Assembly: GCA_900549295.1 (NCBI GenBank)
Contig: URNG01000011.1
Location: forward strand, 1 to 46,665
Direction of reading: 5' to 3'
DNA from: an uncultured Rhodocyclaceae bacterium
GTDB lineage: Bacteria > Pseudomonadota > Gammaproteobacteria > Burkholderiales > Rhodocyclaceae
DNA length: 46,665 bases
The notes beneath the pieces are model-generated. The model worked only from the letters and a program-made list of their open reading frames with translations. It searched no databases and was not told the origin of the DNA. Made by a program: the position numbers and the translations under genes. Every line of letters begins with the position of its first letter. Positions within the stretch are counted from its first letter, which is position 1. Below, piece by piece: positions 1 to 7,237 of this stretch.

Positions 1-501
1 GTTGGTGCTGGCCCCGCTTCCTCTGCTGGCCGCCCCCCCCCCGCCCGGCCGCGTGGACCCCCTGGCCTGCGCCAGGAGGGCGATCATTTCCACCTGCCGC
101 GCGCCGAGCGGCTGGCTGGCGAGCAGCTCGAAGGCCAGGGTTTGCAGGCTGTCGCCGACCAGCAGCGCGGTGGCTTCGTCGAATTCGACGTGGCAGGTCG
201 GGCGGCCACGACGCAGGGTGTCGTCGTCCATGCAGGGCAGGTCGTCGTGCACCAGTGAATAGACGTGGATCAGTTCGACCGCGCTGGCGGCTACGTCCAG
301 ATGTGCCGCCGGTGCATCGCTCAGTTCGCCAGCGGCGAAGGCGAGCAGCGGGCGCACCCGCTTGCCGCCGCCCAGGGTGGCGTAGCGCATGGCGTCGTGC
401 AGGCGCTGCGGAATGCTGTCGCGGGCGGGCAGAAAACGGCCCAGCGCGGCTTCGGTGCGCGCCTGCGCGCTGGCCATCCAGTCGGTGAAGCTCGGATTCA
501 T
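1..501 (-). CDS. ispA: Farnesyl/geranyl diphosphate synthase (polyprenyl synthetase), 3' end off the window
   Basis: Condenses isopentenyl diphosphate with allylic diphosphates to make farnesyl diphosphate for quinone, undecaprenol and hopanoid synthesis in the cytoplasm. Visible are the substrate-binding GGGKRVRPLL motif and the first aspartate-rich motif within LVHDDLPCMDDDTLRRGRP, with the arginines that follow it. Start ATG at 501-499 overlaps the xseB stop as ATGA, so the two genes are translationally coupled. The gene runs off the left edge after about 165 codons, about half the usual length of roughly 300. The last 20 or so codons (positions 1 to about 60) do not fit the family and follow a run of ten C at 33-42. 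I read this as sequencing or assembly error at the contig end, not biology. Confidence 0.93.
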   Translation of the reverse strand, partial: MNPSFTDWMASAQARTEAALGRFLPARDSIPQRLHDAMRYATLGGGKRVRPLLAFAAGELSDAPAAHLDVAASAVELIHVYSLVHDDLPCMDDDTLRRGRPTCHVEFDEATALLVGDSLQTLAFELLASQPLGARQVEMIALLAQARGSTRPGGGGAASRGSGASTN

Positions 502-737
502 GGGCGCTCCAGCAGGTTGCGGTCGGCTTCGCGGGCCTGACCGGCTTCGATGATACGCACCTGCCCCTCGGCCTCGTCAAGCTGCGCCTGGCAGTGCCGG
601 ATCAGCGCGACGCCGCGCTGATGGGCGGCGAGCGAGGCTTCCAGCGTCAGTTGCCCATTTTCCATTGCGGCAATGGCGGCTTCCAGCTCGGCCAGCGCGG
701 CCTCGAATTTCATCTCGGCGATCGGGGTCGGTTCCAT
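498..737 (-). CDS. xseB: Exodeoxyribonuclease VII small subunit
   Basis: Small subunit of exonuclease VII, which degrades single-stranded DNA; XseB packs as helical hairpins around XseA. The 79-residue protein has the typical family pattern: FEAALAELEAAIAAMENGQL near the N-terminus, then a second helix ending in AQLDEAEGQVRII. Length is normal. The start ATG at 737-735 gives the usual short N-terminus. It is the first gene of the xseB-ispA unit, coupled by an ATGA overlap, and is transcribed away from the Rieske oxygenase gene across a roughly 100-base divergent promoter region. A very long antisense frame covers this locus and the neighbouring gene; only this last segment of it is real. Confidence 0.95.
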   Translation of the reverse strand: MEPTPIAEMKFEAALAELEAAIAAMENGQLTLEASLAAHQRGVALIRHCQAQLDEAEGQVRIIEAGQAREADRNLLERP

Positions 738-801
738 GGCGCAAGGGTTCCGGGGAAACTGGCGAAAATACTCCATTCGGGGCGGGGTGGTCAAATTCGG
801 G

Positions 802-807
802 TAAAAT
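802..807 (+). promoter_or_regulatory. Candidate -10 (TAAAAT) for the Rieske oxygenase gene
   Basis: A TAAAAT hexamer 33 bases upstream of the ATG at 840, in the short divergent region between xseB and the Rieske gene. No good -35 hexamer sits at the expected distance, so this is a weak call. A clear ribosome binding site (GGAGG in CTGGAGGACTGGC) follows just before the start codon. Confidence 0.35.
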
Positions 808-839
808 CCGCCGTTTTTCAACCCCGCTGGAGGACTGGC

Positions 840-1973
840 ATGTCGGACATGGCTACTTCGTCCCGGTTGGCGCCCGCAGCATCGCAACTGCCGGTGAACT
901 GGTATTTCGACGAACGGATACACGCGCTGGAGAAGCAGCTCATCTTCGATGCCGGGCCGGGTTACGTCGGCCATCGCCTGATGGTGCCGGAAGCGGGGAA
1001 TTACCGCAGCCTGGAATGGGCCGATCACGGCCAGATGCTGCTCAACGGCGGCGAAGAAGGGGCGCACGCCGGCATCTGGCGCATGTCCAACGTCTGCCGC
1101 CACCGGCAGGCGATCATGCTGCAAGGCAGCGGCACGCTCGACGGGCCGCTGGTCTGCCCGGTGCACCGCTGGACTTACGATCAGGGCGGCGAACTGATCG
1201 GCGCGCCGCATTTTCCGCAGAATCCCTGCCTCAATCTGGCCAAGCTGCGGCTGGAAGACTGGAACGGCCTGCTGTTCAAAGGCCCGCGCTCGGCTCAGGC
1301 CGATCTGGCGGGCATGCACACCGCCCACAATTTCGATTTCTCCGGCTACAAGCTCGACCACGTCGAGATGCACGAATGCAACTACAACTGGAAAACCTTC
1401 ATCGAGGTCTATCTGGAGGATTACCACGTCGTGCCTTTTCACCCCGGTCTGGGCAATTTCGTCACCTGCGACGATCTGACCTGGCAGTTCGGCGAGTGGT
1501 ATTCGGTGCAGAAAGTGGGCATCACCTCGCTGCTGAAGGCCGGTTCGCCGGTCTATGAACGCTGGCAGAAGGTGGTGCGCGAGTATTACGGCGACCGTGG
1601 TGAAACTCCACCGCAAGGCGCGGTGTGGCTGACTTACTACCCGAACGTGATGGTGGAGTGGTATCCGCACGTGCTGGTGGTGTCCACCGTGCTGCCGCAA
1701 GGGCCGGACAAGACCATGAACGTGGTCGAATTCTATTACCCGGAAGAAATCGTCGACTTCGAGCGCGAATTCATCGAAGCCGAGCGCGCCGCCTACATGG
1801 AAACCGCCATCGAGGACGACGACATCGGCGAGCGCATGGACCGCGGCCGCAAGGCGCTGCTGGCGGCAGGGCGCAACGAGGTCGGCCCCTACCAGAGTCC
1901 GATGGAAGACGGCATGCAGCATTTCCACGAGTTCTACCGGCGCATCATGCAGGGAGCCATCGCGGCGCTGTAA
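840..1973 (+). CDS. Rieske [2Fe-2S] aromatic-ring-hydroxylating-dioxygenase-like protein, alpha-subunit type
   Basis: 377 residues. The N-terminal Rieske domain shows both ligand pairs: C86-R-H88 and C106-P-V-H109. The C-terminal catalytic domain (SRPBCC/RHO alpha-C fold) has the region NWKTFIEVYLEDYHVVPFHP, where H196 and H201 are the likely mononuclear iron ligands with a later Asp. These enzymes use electrons from a separate reductase to oxygenate or demethylate a substrate. No reductase or beta subunit gene is adjacent, so the substrate is unknown. Start at ATG 840 is set by the GGAGG site; the longer frame upstream reads through the promoter. The DMT permease gene follows 38 bases downstream and may be co-transcribed, which could hint at a transported substrate, but that is only inference. 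Confidence 0.88.
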   Translation: MSDMATSSRLAPAASQLPVNWYFDERIHALEKQLIFDAGPGYVGHRLMVPEAGNYRSLEWADHGQMLLNGGEEGAHAGIWRMSNVCRHRQAIMLQGSGTLDGPLVCPVHRWTYDQGGELIGAPHFPQNPCLNLAKLRLEDWNGLLFKGPRSAQADLAGMHTAHNFDFSGYKLDHVEMHECNYNWKTFIEVYLEDYHVVPFHPGLGNFVTCDDLTWQFGEWYSVQKVGITSLLKAGSPVYERWQKVVREYYGDRGETPPQGAVWLTYYPNVMVEWYPHVLVVSTVLPQGPDKTMNVVEFYYPEEIVDFEREFIEAERAAYMETAIEDDDIGERMDRGRKALLAAGRNEVGPYQSPMEDGMQHFHEFYRRIMQGAIAAL

Positions 1974-2011
1974 ACCGCCCGCTGTAAACCGCCTTGCGAA
2001 CCGCCTGAACC

Positions 2012-2860
2012 ATGCAGTCATTGTGGATGATCGTCGCCAGCTTTCTCTTTGCCTGCATGGGCGTCTGCGTCAAGTTGGCGGCGCAGACGCATTCGGTGGT
2101 GGAAATCACCTTCTGGCGCAGCTTCATCGCGCTCCTGATGCTGTTTGCGCTGGTGCGCGTGCGCGGCGTCACGCTGGCGACGCCGCACTGGCGCTGGCAC
2201 GTCACGCGCGGCGTGGTCGGCTACACGGCGCTGTTCGGCTATTTTTACGCGATCACCCTGCTGCCGCTGGCGACGGCGGTGACGCTCAATTACACCTCGG
2301 CCATCTTCCTCGCGCTTTATCTGGCGCTCTCCGGTCTGCGCCTGCGGCTGGGCATGCTGGGCGCGCTGGCGCTCGGCCTGCTCGGGGTCGGGTTGCTGCT
2401 GCGCCCGAGCTTTCACGCCGATCAACTGTGGGGCGCACTGGTCGGGCTGGCCTCCGGGGTGATCGCCGCGATGGCGTATTTCAGCGTGCGCGAACTGGGG
2501 CGGCGCGGCGAATCGGAAATTCGCACGGTGTTCTATTTTTCGCTGGTGGCGACCTTGTGTTCGCTCGTCTGGCTGGCCTTCGGCGATTTGCACGCGCTCG
2601 ACTTGCATAGCGGCCTGATGCTGCTCGGCGTGGGCGTTTTTGCGGCGCTGGCGCAACTGGCGATGACGCGCGCCTATTCGCGCGGCAAGACGCTGATGTC
2701 GGCGGCGCTGGCCTACAGCACGGTGATTTTCTCCAGTTTCGCCGGCATGCTGTTCTGGGATGAAATGCTGCCAATGATTGCCTGGCTGGGCATCGCGCTC
2801 ATCATTTTGTCCGGCATCGGCGCCACGCATTTTTCCCGCACGCCGGCAGTGAGAGGTTAA
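2012..2860 (+). CDS. DMT-superfamily permease (EamA type)
   Basis: A 282-residue integral membrane protein with about ten hydrophobic segments arranged as two repeated five-helix EamA halves, typical of drug/metabolite transporters. The start MQSLWMIVASFLFACMGVCVKL opens the first membrane helix with the family's characteristic MGVCVK pattern, and the second half contains AMAYFSVRELGRRGES. Such proteins export or import amino acids, nucleosides or similar metabolites; specificity cannot be told from sequence. The gene lies 38 bases downstream of the Rieske oxygenase on the same strand and probably shares its transcript. The TAA stop is part of the first unit of a phased GGTTAAA repeat. Confidence 0.88.
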   Translation: MQSLWMIVASFLFACMGVCVKLAAQTHSVVEITFWRSFIALLMLFALVRVRGVTLATPHWRWHVTRGVVGYTALFGYFYAITLLPLATAVTLNYTSAIFLALYLALSGLRLRLGMLGALALGLLGVGLLLRPSFHADQLWGALVGLASGVIAAMAYFSVRELGRRGESEIRTVFYFSLVATLCSLVWLAFGDLHALDLHSGLMLLGVGVFAALAQLAMTRAYSRGKTLMSAALAYSTVIFSSFAGMLFWDEMLPMIAWLGIALIILSGIGATHFSRTPAVRG

Positions 2861-2883
2861 ATCGGGGTTAAACCAAGGTTAAA
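2855..2883 (+). repeat. Three phased GGTTAAA heptamers, 11-base period
   Basis: GGTTAAA occurs at 2855-2861, 2866-2872 and 2877-2883, exactly 11 bases apart, i.e. about one helical turn. The array starts at the stop codon of the permease gene and ends 39 bases before the STAS-like gene at 2923. The spacing suits cooperative binding of a regulator on one face of the DNA, but no binding protein can be named. Confidence 0.6.
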
Positions 2884-2922
2884 CTCAAGGCATCCGACCA
2901 TGACAGAACAACAGGAGTCCCC

Positions 2923-3273
2923 ATGATTACGCTCGACCATCAGCCCAACCGCGTCAGTGTGGCCGTCTTCGGTGAATTCACGCTTGCCGATTACAAGGAA
3001 TTCGAAGAAATCGTCAATTACAAGATCCGCTTCGAAGGGCCGGTTGACCTGCTGTTCGACCTGAGCCAGATGGCCGGCCTGACGCTGGACGTGGCCTGGG
3101 AAGAAATCAAGTTTTCCCGTGCCCACGTCAACGATTTCAACCGCGTGGCGGTGGTGACCGACAGCCAGTGGGTGACCTGGAGCGCCTGGCTGTCGCAGAC
3201 CTTCGTCGAGGCCGACGTCGAAGTGTTCGACGATCTTGCAGAAGCCAAAGGCTGGCTGGATCAGCCCGCCTGA
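2923..3273 (+). CDS. SpoIIAA/STAS-like protein
   Basis: A 116-residue cytosolic protein of the SpoIIAA-like (STAS-fold) type. It begins MITLDHQPNRVSVAVFGEFT and contains VDLLFDLSQMAGLTLDVAWE followed by a helix and the strand RVAVVTDSQWVTW. Members of this family are small lipid- or anion-interacting STAS proteins found widely in proteobacteria; a specific role is not known. AGGAG about eight bases before ATG 2923 supports the start. It is preceded by the phased GGTTAAA repeats and faces queG, whose stop lies 35 bases away on the other strand. There is no partner anti-sigma factor or kinase gene nearby, so a classical SpoIIAA switch role is unlikely. Confidence 0.8.
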   Translation: MITLDHQPNRVSVAVFGEFTLADYKEFEEIVNYKIRFEGPVDLLFDLSQMAGLTLDVAWEEIKFSRAHVNDFNRVAVVTDSQWVTWSAWLSQTFVEADVEVFDDLAEAKGWLDQPA

Positions 3274-3308
3274 ACTTTTCGGGCGCCGCGCCGCGTTCAG
3301 GGCGGCGC

Positions 3309-4379
3309 TTATCCGTTCGTCTCTCCGTTCTCTTTTTTTGCCAGCTGCGCCAGCGCCCAGGCAACGTGCTCGCGCACCAGCGCCGAGGGATGCTCGGCGT
3401 GCGCGAGCAGGGCAGCGCGGGCTTCCGGTCTGGCCGGGCCGTTGCCGAGCGCGACGGCGATGTTGCGCAGCCAGCGCTCATGGCCGATGCGGCGGATGGG
3501 GTTGCCGGAGAGGCGCTCGCTGAATTCGTTTTCCGTCCAGGCAAAAAGCTCAAGCAGACTGGCGCTGTCCAGGCCGTGGCGCGGCGCGAATTCGCTGTCG
3601 CCGACGCGGGCAAAGCGGTTCCAGGGGCAGGTGCTCTGGCAGTCGTCACAGCCGTAGATGCGGTTGCCGATCAGCGGGCGGAATGCTTCCGGGATGGGGC
3701 CGGCGAGTTCGATCGTCAGATAGGAAATGCAGCGCCGGGCATCCACCACGTAAGGGCGGACGATGGCCGCCGTGGGGCAGGCGTCGATGCAGCGTTGGCA
3801 ACTGCCGCAATGGTCACGGGTCGGCTGGTCGGGCGGTAGGGGCAGATCGCAGTAAATGGTGCCGAGAAAACGCCAGGAACCGCGCTGCGAGAGGAGCAGG
3901 CTGTGCTTGCCGCGCCAGCCCAGGCCGGCTTGCGTGGCGAATTCCACTTCCATCACCGGAGCCGAATCGGAAAACACCCGGTAGCCAAAGGGGCCGATGA
4001 GTTCGCCGACGGCGATGGCGAGTTTCTGCAAACGATTGCGCACCACCTTGTGATAGTCGCGCCCCTGGGCGTAGCGCGAAATGGCGGCCTGTTCCGGGGC
4101 GTCGGCCTGTTTGCGGTGCGGCAGGTAGTCGATGGCGGCGGAAATCACCGTGATCGTGCCGGGGTGCAGTTCCTGCGGGTTGGCGCGCAGTTGGGCATGG
4201 CGCGCCATATAATCCATCTCCCCGTGCATGCCCGCCGCCAGCCAGGCGCGCAGGCGGTCGACGGCGGGGCCGGGTTCGGCGCGGCTGACGCCGACTTCGG
4301 CAAAACCCAGGGATTTCCCCATCTCACGTATGCGCAATTTGAGCGCAGCGCCATCCAGCAAGGAGTTCCGATCATGCAT
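3309..4379 (-). CDS. queG: Epoxyqueuosine reductase
   Basis: Catalyses the last step of queuosine synthesis in tRNA, reducing epoxyqueuosine to queuosine with cobalamin and two [4Fe-4S] clusters. Visible are both cluster motifs, CGSCQRCIDACP and YGCDDCQSTCPWN, the catalytic region FSDSAPVMEVEFA, and the C-terminal HEAT-like segment ending AWALAQLAKKENGE. From the chosen start the protein has 356 residues, normal for the family. I chose ATG at 4379-4377 (MHDRNSLLDG) because the open frame further upstream is Arg/Gly-rich and overlaps tsaE. The start codons of queG and tsaE lie on opposite strands within six bases of each other, so the two genes overlap at their 5' ends. Confidence 0.95.
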   Translation of the reverse strand: MHDRNSLLDGAALKLRIREMGKSLGFAEVGVSRAEPGPAVDRLRAWLAAGMHGEMDYMARHAQLRANPQELHPGTITVISAAIDYLPHRKQADAPEQAAISRYAQGRDYHKVVRNRLQKLAIAVGELIGPFGYRVFSDSAPVMEVEFATQAGLGWRGKHSLLLSQRGSWRFLGTIYCDLPLPPDQPTRDHCGSCQRCIDACPTAAIVRPYVVDARRCISYLTIELAGPIPEAFRPLIGNRIYGCDDCQSTCPWNRFARVGDSEFAPRHGLDSASLLELFAWTENEFSERLSGNPIRRIGHERWLRNIAVALGNGPARPEARAALLAHAEHPSALVREHVAWALAQLAKKENGETNG

Positions 4380-4970
4380 GCGCCGCATTTTACTGCCGAT
4401 TTTGCCGCTGGTTCGGCCACTGATCCTGCCGCCGATTCTGCCGCTGCCCCGGCTCGGCTGGCTGCTGGCCTGACTGTCGACCTGCCGGACGAGGCCGCCA
4501 CGCAAACGCTGGGCGCGGCGCTGGCGCAAACGCTGGCACCGGGGCTGGTGATTTTTCTCGAAGGTGACCTGGGGGCGGGCAAAACCACGCTGGCGCGCGC
4601 CCTAATCCGGGCGCTGGGCCATGTCGGGCCAGTGAAGAGTCCGACCTATGCCCTGGTTGAAGTTTATGTAGTTTCGAGTTTATACTTGTATCACTTTGAT
4701 TTTTATCGCTTCGAGTCAGCAGAGGAATTCCTCGATGCGGGTTTTGACGAATATTTCAATGCAGCAAGCGTTTGTCTGGTCGAATGGCCCGACAAGGCGG
4801 CGGGCTGCGTGCCGTCGCCCGATCTGCGCGTCTTGTTGCAACACGTGGAAGATGGACGGGGAGAAGGGCGACGCATCGAGTTTGTGGCCTGTTCCGAAAG
4901 GGGGGCGTCATGCGTCGAACAACTGAAAACTCACGCCGCAGATTCCTGTGCCGGGCCGGCGCCAGCCTGA
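4374..4970 (+). CDS. tsaE: tRNA threonylcarbamoyladenosine biosynthesis ATPase TsaE
   Basis: ATPase that drives the TsaBDE complex installing t6A37 on tRNAs reading ANN codons. The Walker A motif GDLGAGKTTLARALI, the switch-like SPTYALVE and the HFDFYR/E...VEWPDKA segments are present. At 198 residues it is longer than the usual 150-160 because of an Ala-rich 35-residue N-terminal extension and a C-terminal tail that overlaps amiC by 61 bases. ATG 4374 has AGGAG nine bases upstream (4361-4365). If an internal start is used instead, the extension disappears; the AGGAG argues against that. The N-terminal extension is encoded by imperfect repeats of GATTCTGCCGCTG. Codons around 4655-4765 are unusually AT-rich for this genome. 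Confidence 0.93.
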   Translation: MHAPHFTADFAAGSATDPAADSAAAPARLAAGLTVDLPDEAATQTLGAALAQTLAPGLVIFLEGDLGAGKTTLARALIRALGHVGPVKSPTYALVEVYVVSSLYLYHFDFYRFESAEEFLDAGFDEYFNAASVCLVEWPDKAAGCVPSPDLRVLLQHVEDGRGEGRRIEFVACSERGASCVEQLKTHAADSCAGPAPA

Positions 4971-6193
4971 TCCTTTCGGTCACGCCGCTGGCCGGGCGGG
5001 CGGCCAGCAAACCGGCCATCGTTGCCGTGCGTATCTGGCCTTCGGCGGATTACACCCGCGTCACCCTGGAACATGACGCGCCGCTCAAGTTCAACCATTT
5101 CACTGTGGAAAACCCCGACCGCCTGGTGGTCGATATCGAAGGCGTCGAATTCAACAGCGTGCTGGAAAGCATCGCTGGCAAGATCAACGAGAACGATCCT
5201 TACATCAAACTCCTGCGCGCTGGGCGCTTCAAGCCGGGCGTGGTGCGCCTGGTGATGGAATTGAAGGCGCGCGTGGCACCGCAGGTATTTTCGCTCGCGC
5301 CCGTGGGCGAGTATGGGCACCGGCTGGTGCTCGACGTGTACCCGGAAACCCCGGTCGACCCGTTGATGGCTTTGCTGGAAGGGCGTCAGGAAGTCGTCGA
5401 GCCGCTCAAGATCGATCCCGACCTAGTTGCCAAGCCGGCGGAAACGCCCCGTCCGGGCAAGCCGGTGGTGGATCGCATGATTACCGTCATGCTCGATCCC
5501 GGCCACGGCGGCGAAGACCCCGGCGCGGTCGGCAAGCGCGGCACCTATGAAAAGAACGTCACGCTGGCCATCGCCAAGCGCTTGAAAGCGCGTATCGACG
5601 CCGAGCCGAACATGCGCGCCGTGCTCACCCGCGATGCCGATTTCTTCGTGCCGCTGCACGTGCGGGTGCAGAAAGCGCGCCGCATCCAGGCCGATCTTTT
5701 CATCTCCATCCATGCCGACGCCTGGATCAAGCCGGATGCGCGCGGCTCCTCCGTGTTCGTGCTGTCGGAAAAAGGCGCTTCCAGCACCCAGGCCCGCCTG
5801 CTGGCGCAAAAGGAAAACGATGCCGACCTGATCGGCGGCGTCAATCTCGCCAAGACCAAGGACGTGTTCCTGGCGCGCACCCTGATCGACCTGTCGCAAA
5901 CCGCCACCATCAACGACAGCCTCAAGCTGGGCAAATACCTGCTCGGTGAAATCGGCTCGATCAATCACCTGCACAAGGCCAGCGTCGAGCAGGCCGGGTT
6001 TGCCGTGCTGAAAGCCCCGGACATTCCTTCCGCCCTGATCGAAACCGCCTTCATTTCCAATCCGGAAGAAGAGTTGCGCCTGAAGGACGAGGCGTATCAG
6101 GCGCAGATGGCGGAAGCCCTGCTGCGCGGTATCCGTCAGTTCTTCATCAAACACCCCCCGGGACCGAAGGCGCGGCTGGCGCAGTTGGGTTGA
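4910..6193 (+). CDS. amiC: N-acetylmuramoyl-L-alanine amidase, AmiC type, Tat-exported
   Basis: Periplasmic zinc amidase that cleaves peptide side chains from peptidoglycan during daughter-cell separation. The 427-residue protein starts with a twin-arginine signal (SRRRFLCRAG, residues 8-17, then a hydrophobic stretch). An AMIN domain follows (about 35-130) for septal targeting, then a C-terminal Amidase_3 domain (about 175-400) with zinc-ligand segments LDPGHGGEDPGA and SIHADAW. Start at ATG 4910, inside the 3' end of tsaE, is chosen because it gives an intact Tat signal; the longer frame upstream is shadow sequence. tsaE-amiC order is common in betaproteobacteria. Its expected activator NlpD is encoded at 43276-44196. 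Confidence 0.95.
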   Translation: MRRTTENSRRRFLCRAGASLILSVTPLAGRAASKPAIVAVRIWPSADYTRVTLEHDAPLKFNHFTVENPDRLVVDIEGVEFNSVLESIAGKINENDPYIKLLRAGRFKPGVVRLVMELKARVAPQVFSLAPVGEYGHRLVLDVYPETPVDPLMALLEGRQEVVEPLKIDPDLVAKPAETPRPGKPVVDRMITVMLDPGHGGEDPGAVGKRGTYEKNVTLAIAKRLKARIDAEPNMRAVLTRDADFFVPLHVRVQKARRIQADLFISIHADAWIKPDARGSSVFVLSEKGASSTQARLLAQKENDADLIGGVNLAKTKDVFLARTLIDLSQTATINDSLKLGKYLLGEIGSINHLHKASVEQAGFAVLKAPDIPSALIETAFISNPEEELRLKDEAYQAQMAEALLRGIRQFFIKHPPGPKARLAQLG

Positions 6194-6223
6194 GCGCTTC
6201 GTGTTTCGCCACCGCTAGCTCGG

Positions 6224-6229
6224 TATAAT
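6224..6229 (+). promoter_or_regulatory. Consensus -10 (TATAAT) ahead of ribF operon
   Basis: A perfect TATAAT lies 50 bases upstream of the ribF ATG in the amiC-ribF gap. The hexamer at the -35 distance (near 6201-6206) is poor, so the promoter may need an activator. It is the only obvious promoter for ribF-ileS-lspA-fkpB. Confidence 0.55.
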
Positions 6230-6278
6230 CGGCGGCTTTCCCCTTCCTTTTCCCTTTCCGCTTCCCTTGTCACTTCCG

Positions 6279-7214
6279 ATGCGCGTCTTTCGCGGCTGCT
6301 CGCAGCCCGCTCCCCGGCCTGCGGCCTTGGCCATTGGCAATTTCGATGGTGTGCACCTGGGTCATGCCGCCTTGTTGCGGCGCGTGCGCCAGGTGGCGCA
6401 GGCGGGAGGATGGGCGCCGAGCGTGCTCAGTTTCGAGCCGCATCCGCGCGAGTTTTTCAGTCCGGAGGAGGCACCGGCGCGCCTGAGCACCCTGCGCGAA
6501 AAGCTGGGGTTGCTGGCCGGGAACGGCATCGAGCAAACCATGATCTGTCCCTTCAACGCGAAATTCGCGGCGCTGACCGCCGAAGCCTTCATCGATGAGG
6601 TGCTGGTGCGCGCCCTCCGGGTGCAGCACGTGGTGATCGGCGACGATTTCCGTTTCGGTGCCGGGCGGCGCGGGAATTTTTCCATGCTCTGCGCAGCGGG
6701 GGAAAACTACGGTTTCAGCGTCGAATCCATGGGCAGCGTGAGCGTGGATGGCGAGCGTGTTTCCAGTTCCGGCGTGCGCCGGGCGCTGGCTGCGGGGGCG
6801 CTCGATCATGCGGGCCGCCTGCTGGGCCGTCCTTATGCCATCGATGGACAGGTTATTCATGGGCGCCAGCTCGGGCGGCAACTGGGGTTTGCGACGGCAA
6901 ACCTGCGCATCAAGCACAATCCGTTGCCCATGAGCGGCGTGTTCGCCGTCGATGTGATCGGCCTGGATGGAACGCCTTTGCCGGGTGTCGCCAATCTGGG
7001 CATACGCCCAACCCTGGAAGGCACCCGCCCCCTGCTGGAAGTCCATTTGTTCGACTTTGACCGCAATATCTACGGTTCGCACATCAGCGTGCGCTTCCTG
7101 CGCAAATTGCGCGATGAACAGCGTTTTTCCGATCTCGGCGCCCTGAAGGCGCAAATTGCCGCCGATGCCCACGCGGCGCGCGCGTTTTTTGCCGCCGCTG
7201 ACCCTCTTTCCTGA
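6279..7214 (+). CDS. ribF: Bifunctional riboflavin kinase / FAD synthetase
   Basis: Phosphorylates riboflavin to FMN and adenylates FMN to FAD in the cytoplasm. 311 residues, normal length. The N-terminal nucleotidyltransferase domain shows AIGNFDGVHLGHAALL and the later SSSGVRRAL motif. The C-terminal flavokinase domain shows GRQLGFATANL, where the family usually has PTAN, so a Pro-to-Ala change sits next to the conserved Thr and Asn. ATG 6279 is chosen; an in-frame TTG lies 12 bases upstream. It heads a four-gene unit ribF-ileS-lspA-fkpB, a conserved arrangement in many proteobacteria. Confidence 0.95.
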   Translation: MRVFRGCSQPAPRPAALAIGNFDGVHLGHAALLRRVRQVAQAGGWAPSVLSFEPHPREFFSPEEAPARLSTLREKLGLLAGNGIEQTMICPFNAKFAALTAEAFIDEVLVRALRVQHVVIGDDFRFGAGRRGNFSMLCAAGENYGFSVESMGSVSVDGERVSSSGVRRALAAGALDHAGRLLGRPYAIDGQVIHGRQLGRQLGFATANLRIKHNPLPMSGVFAVDVIGLDGTPLPGVANLGIRPTLEGTRPLLEVHLFDFDRNIYGSHISVRFLRKLRDEQRFSDLGALKAQIAADAHAARAFFAAADPLS

Positions 7215-7237
7215 ACATTCATTTCATTTTCCCGAAC

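Noticed and set aside
498..2021. 507-codon minus-strand open frame over the Rieske gene
   Set aside because: Only its last 79 codons are real (xseB). The rest is the antisense of a clear Rieske oxygenase, with His/Arg/Gln-rich low-information sequence.
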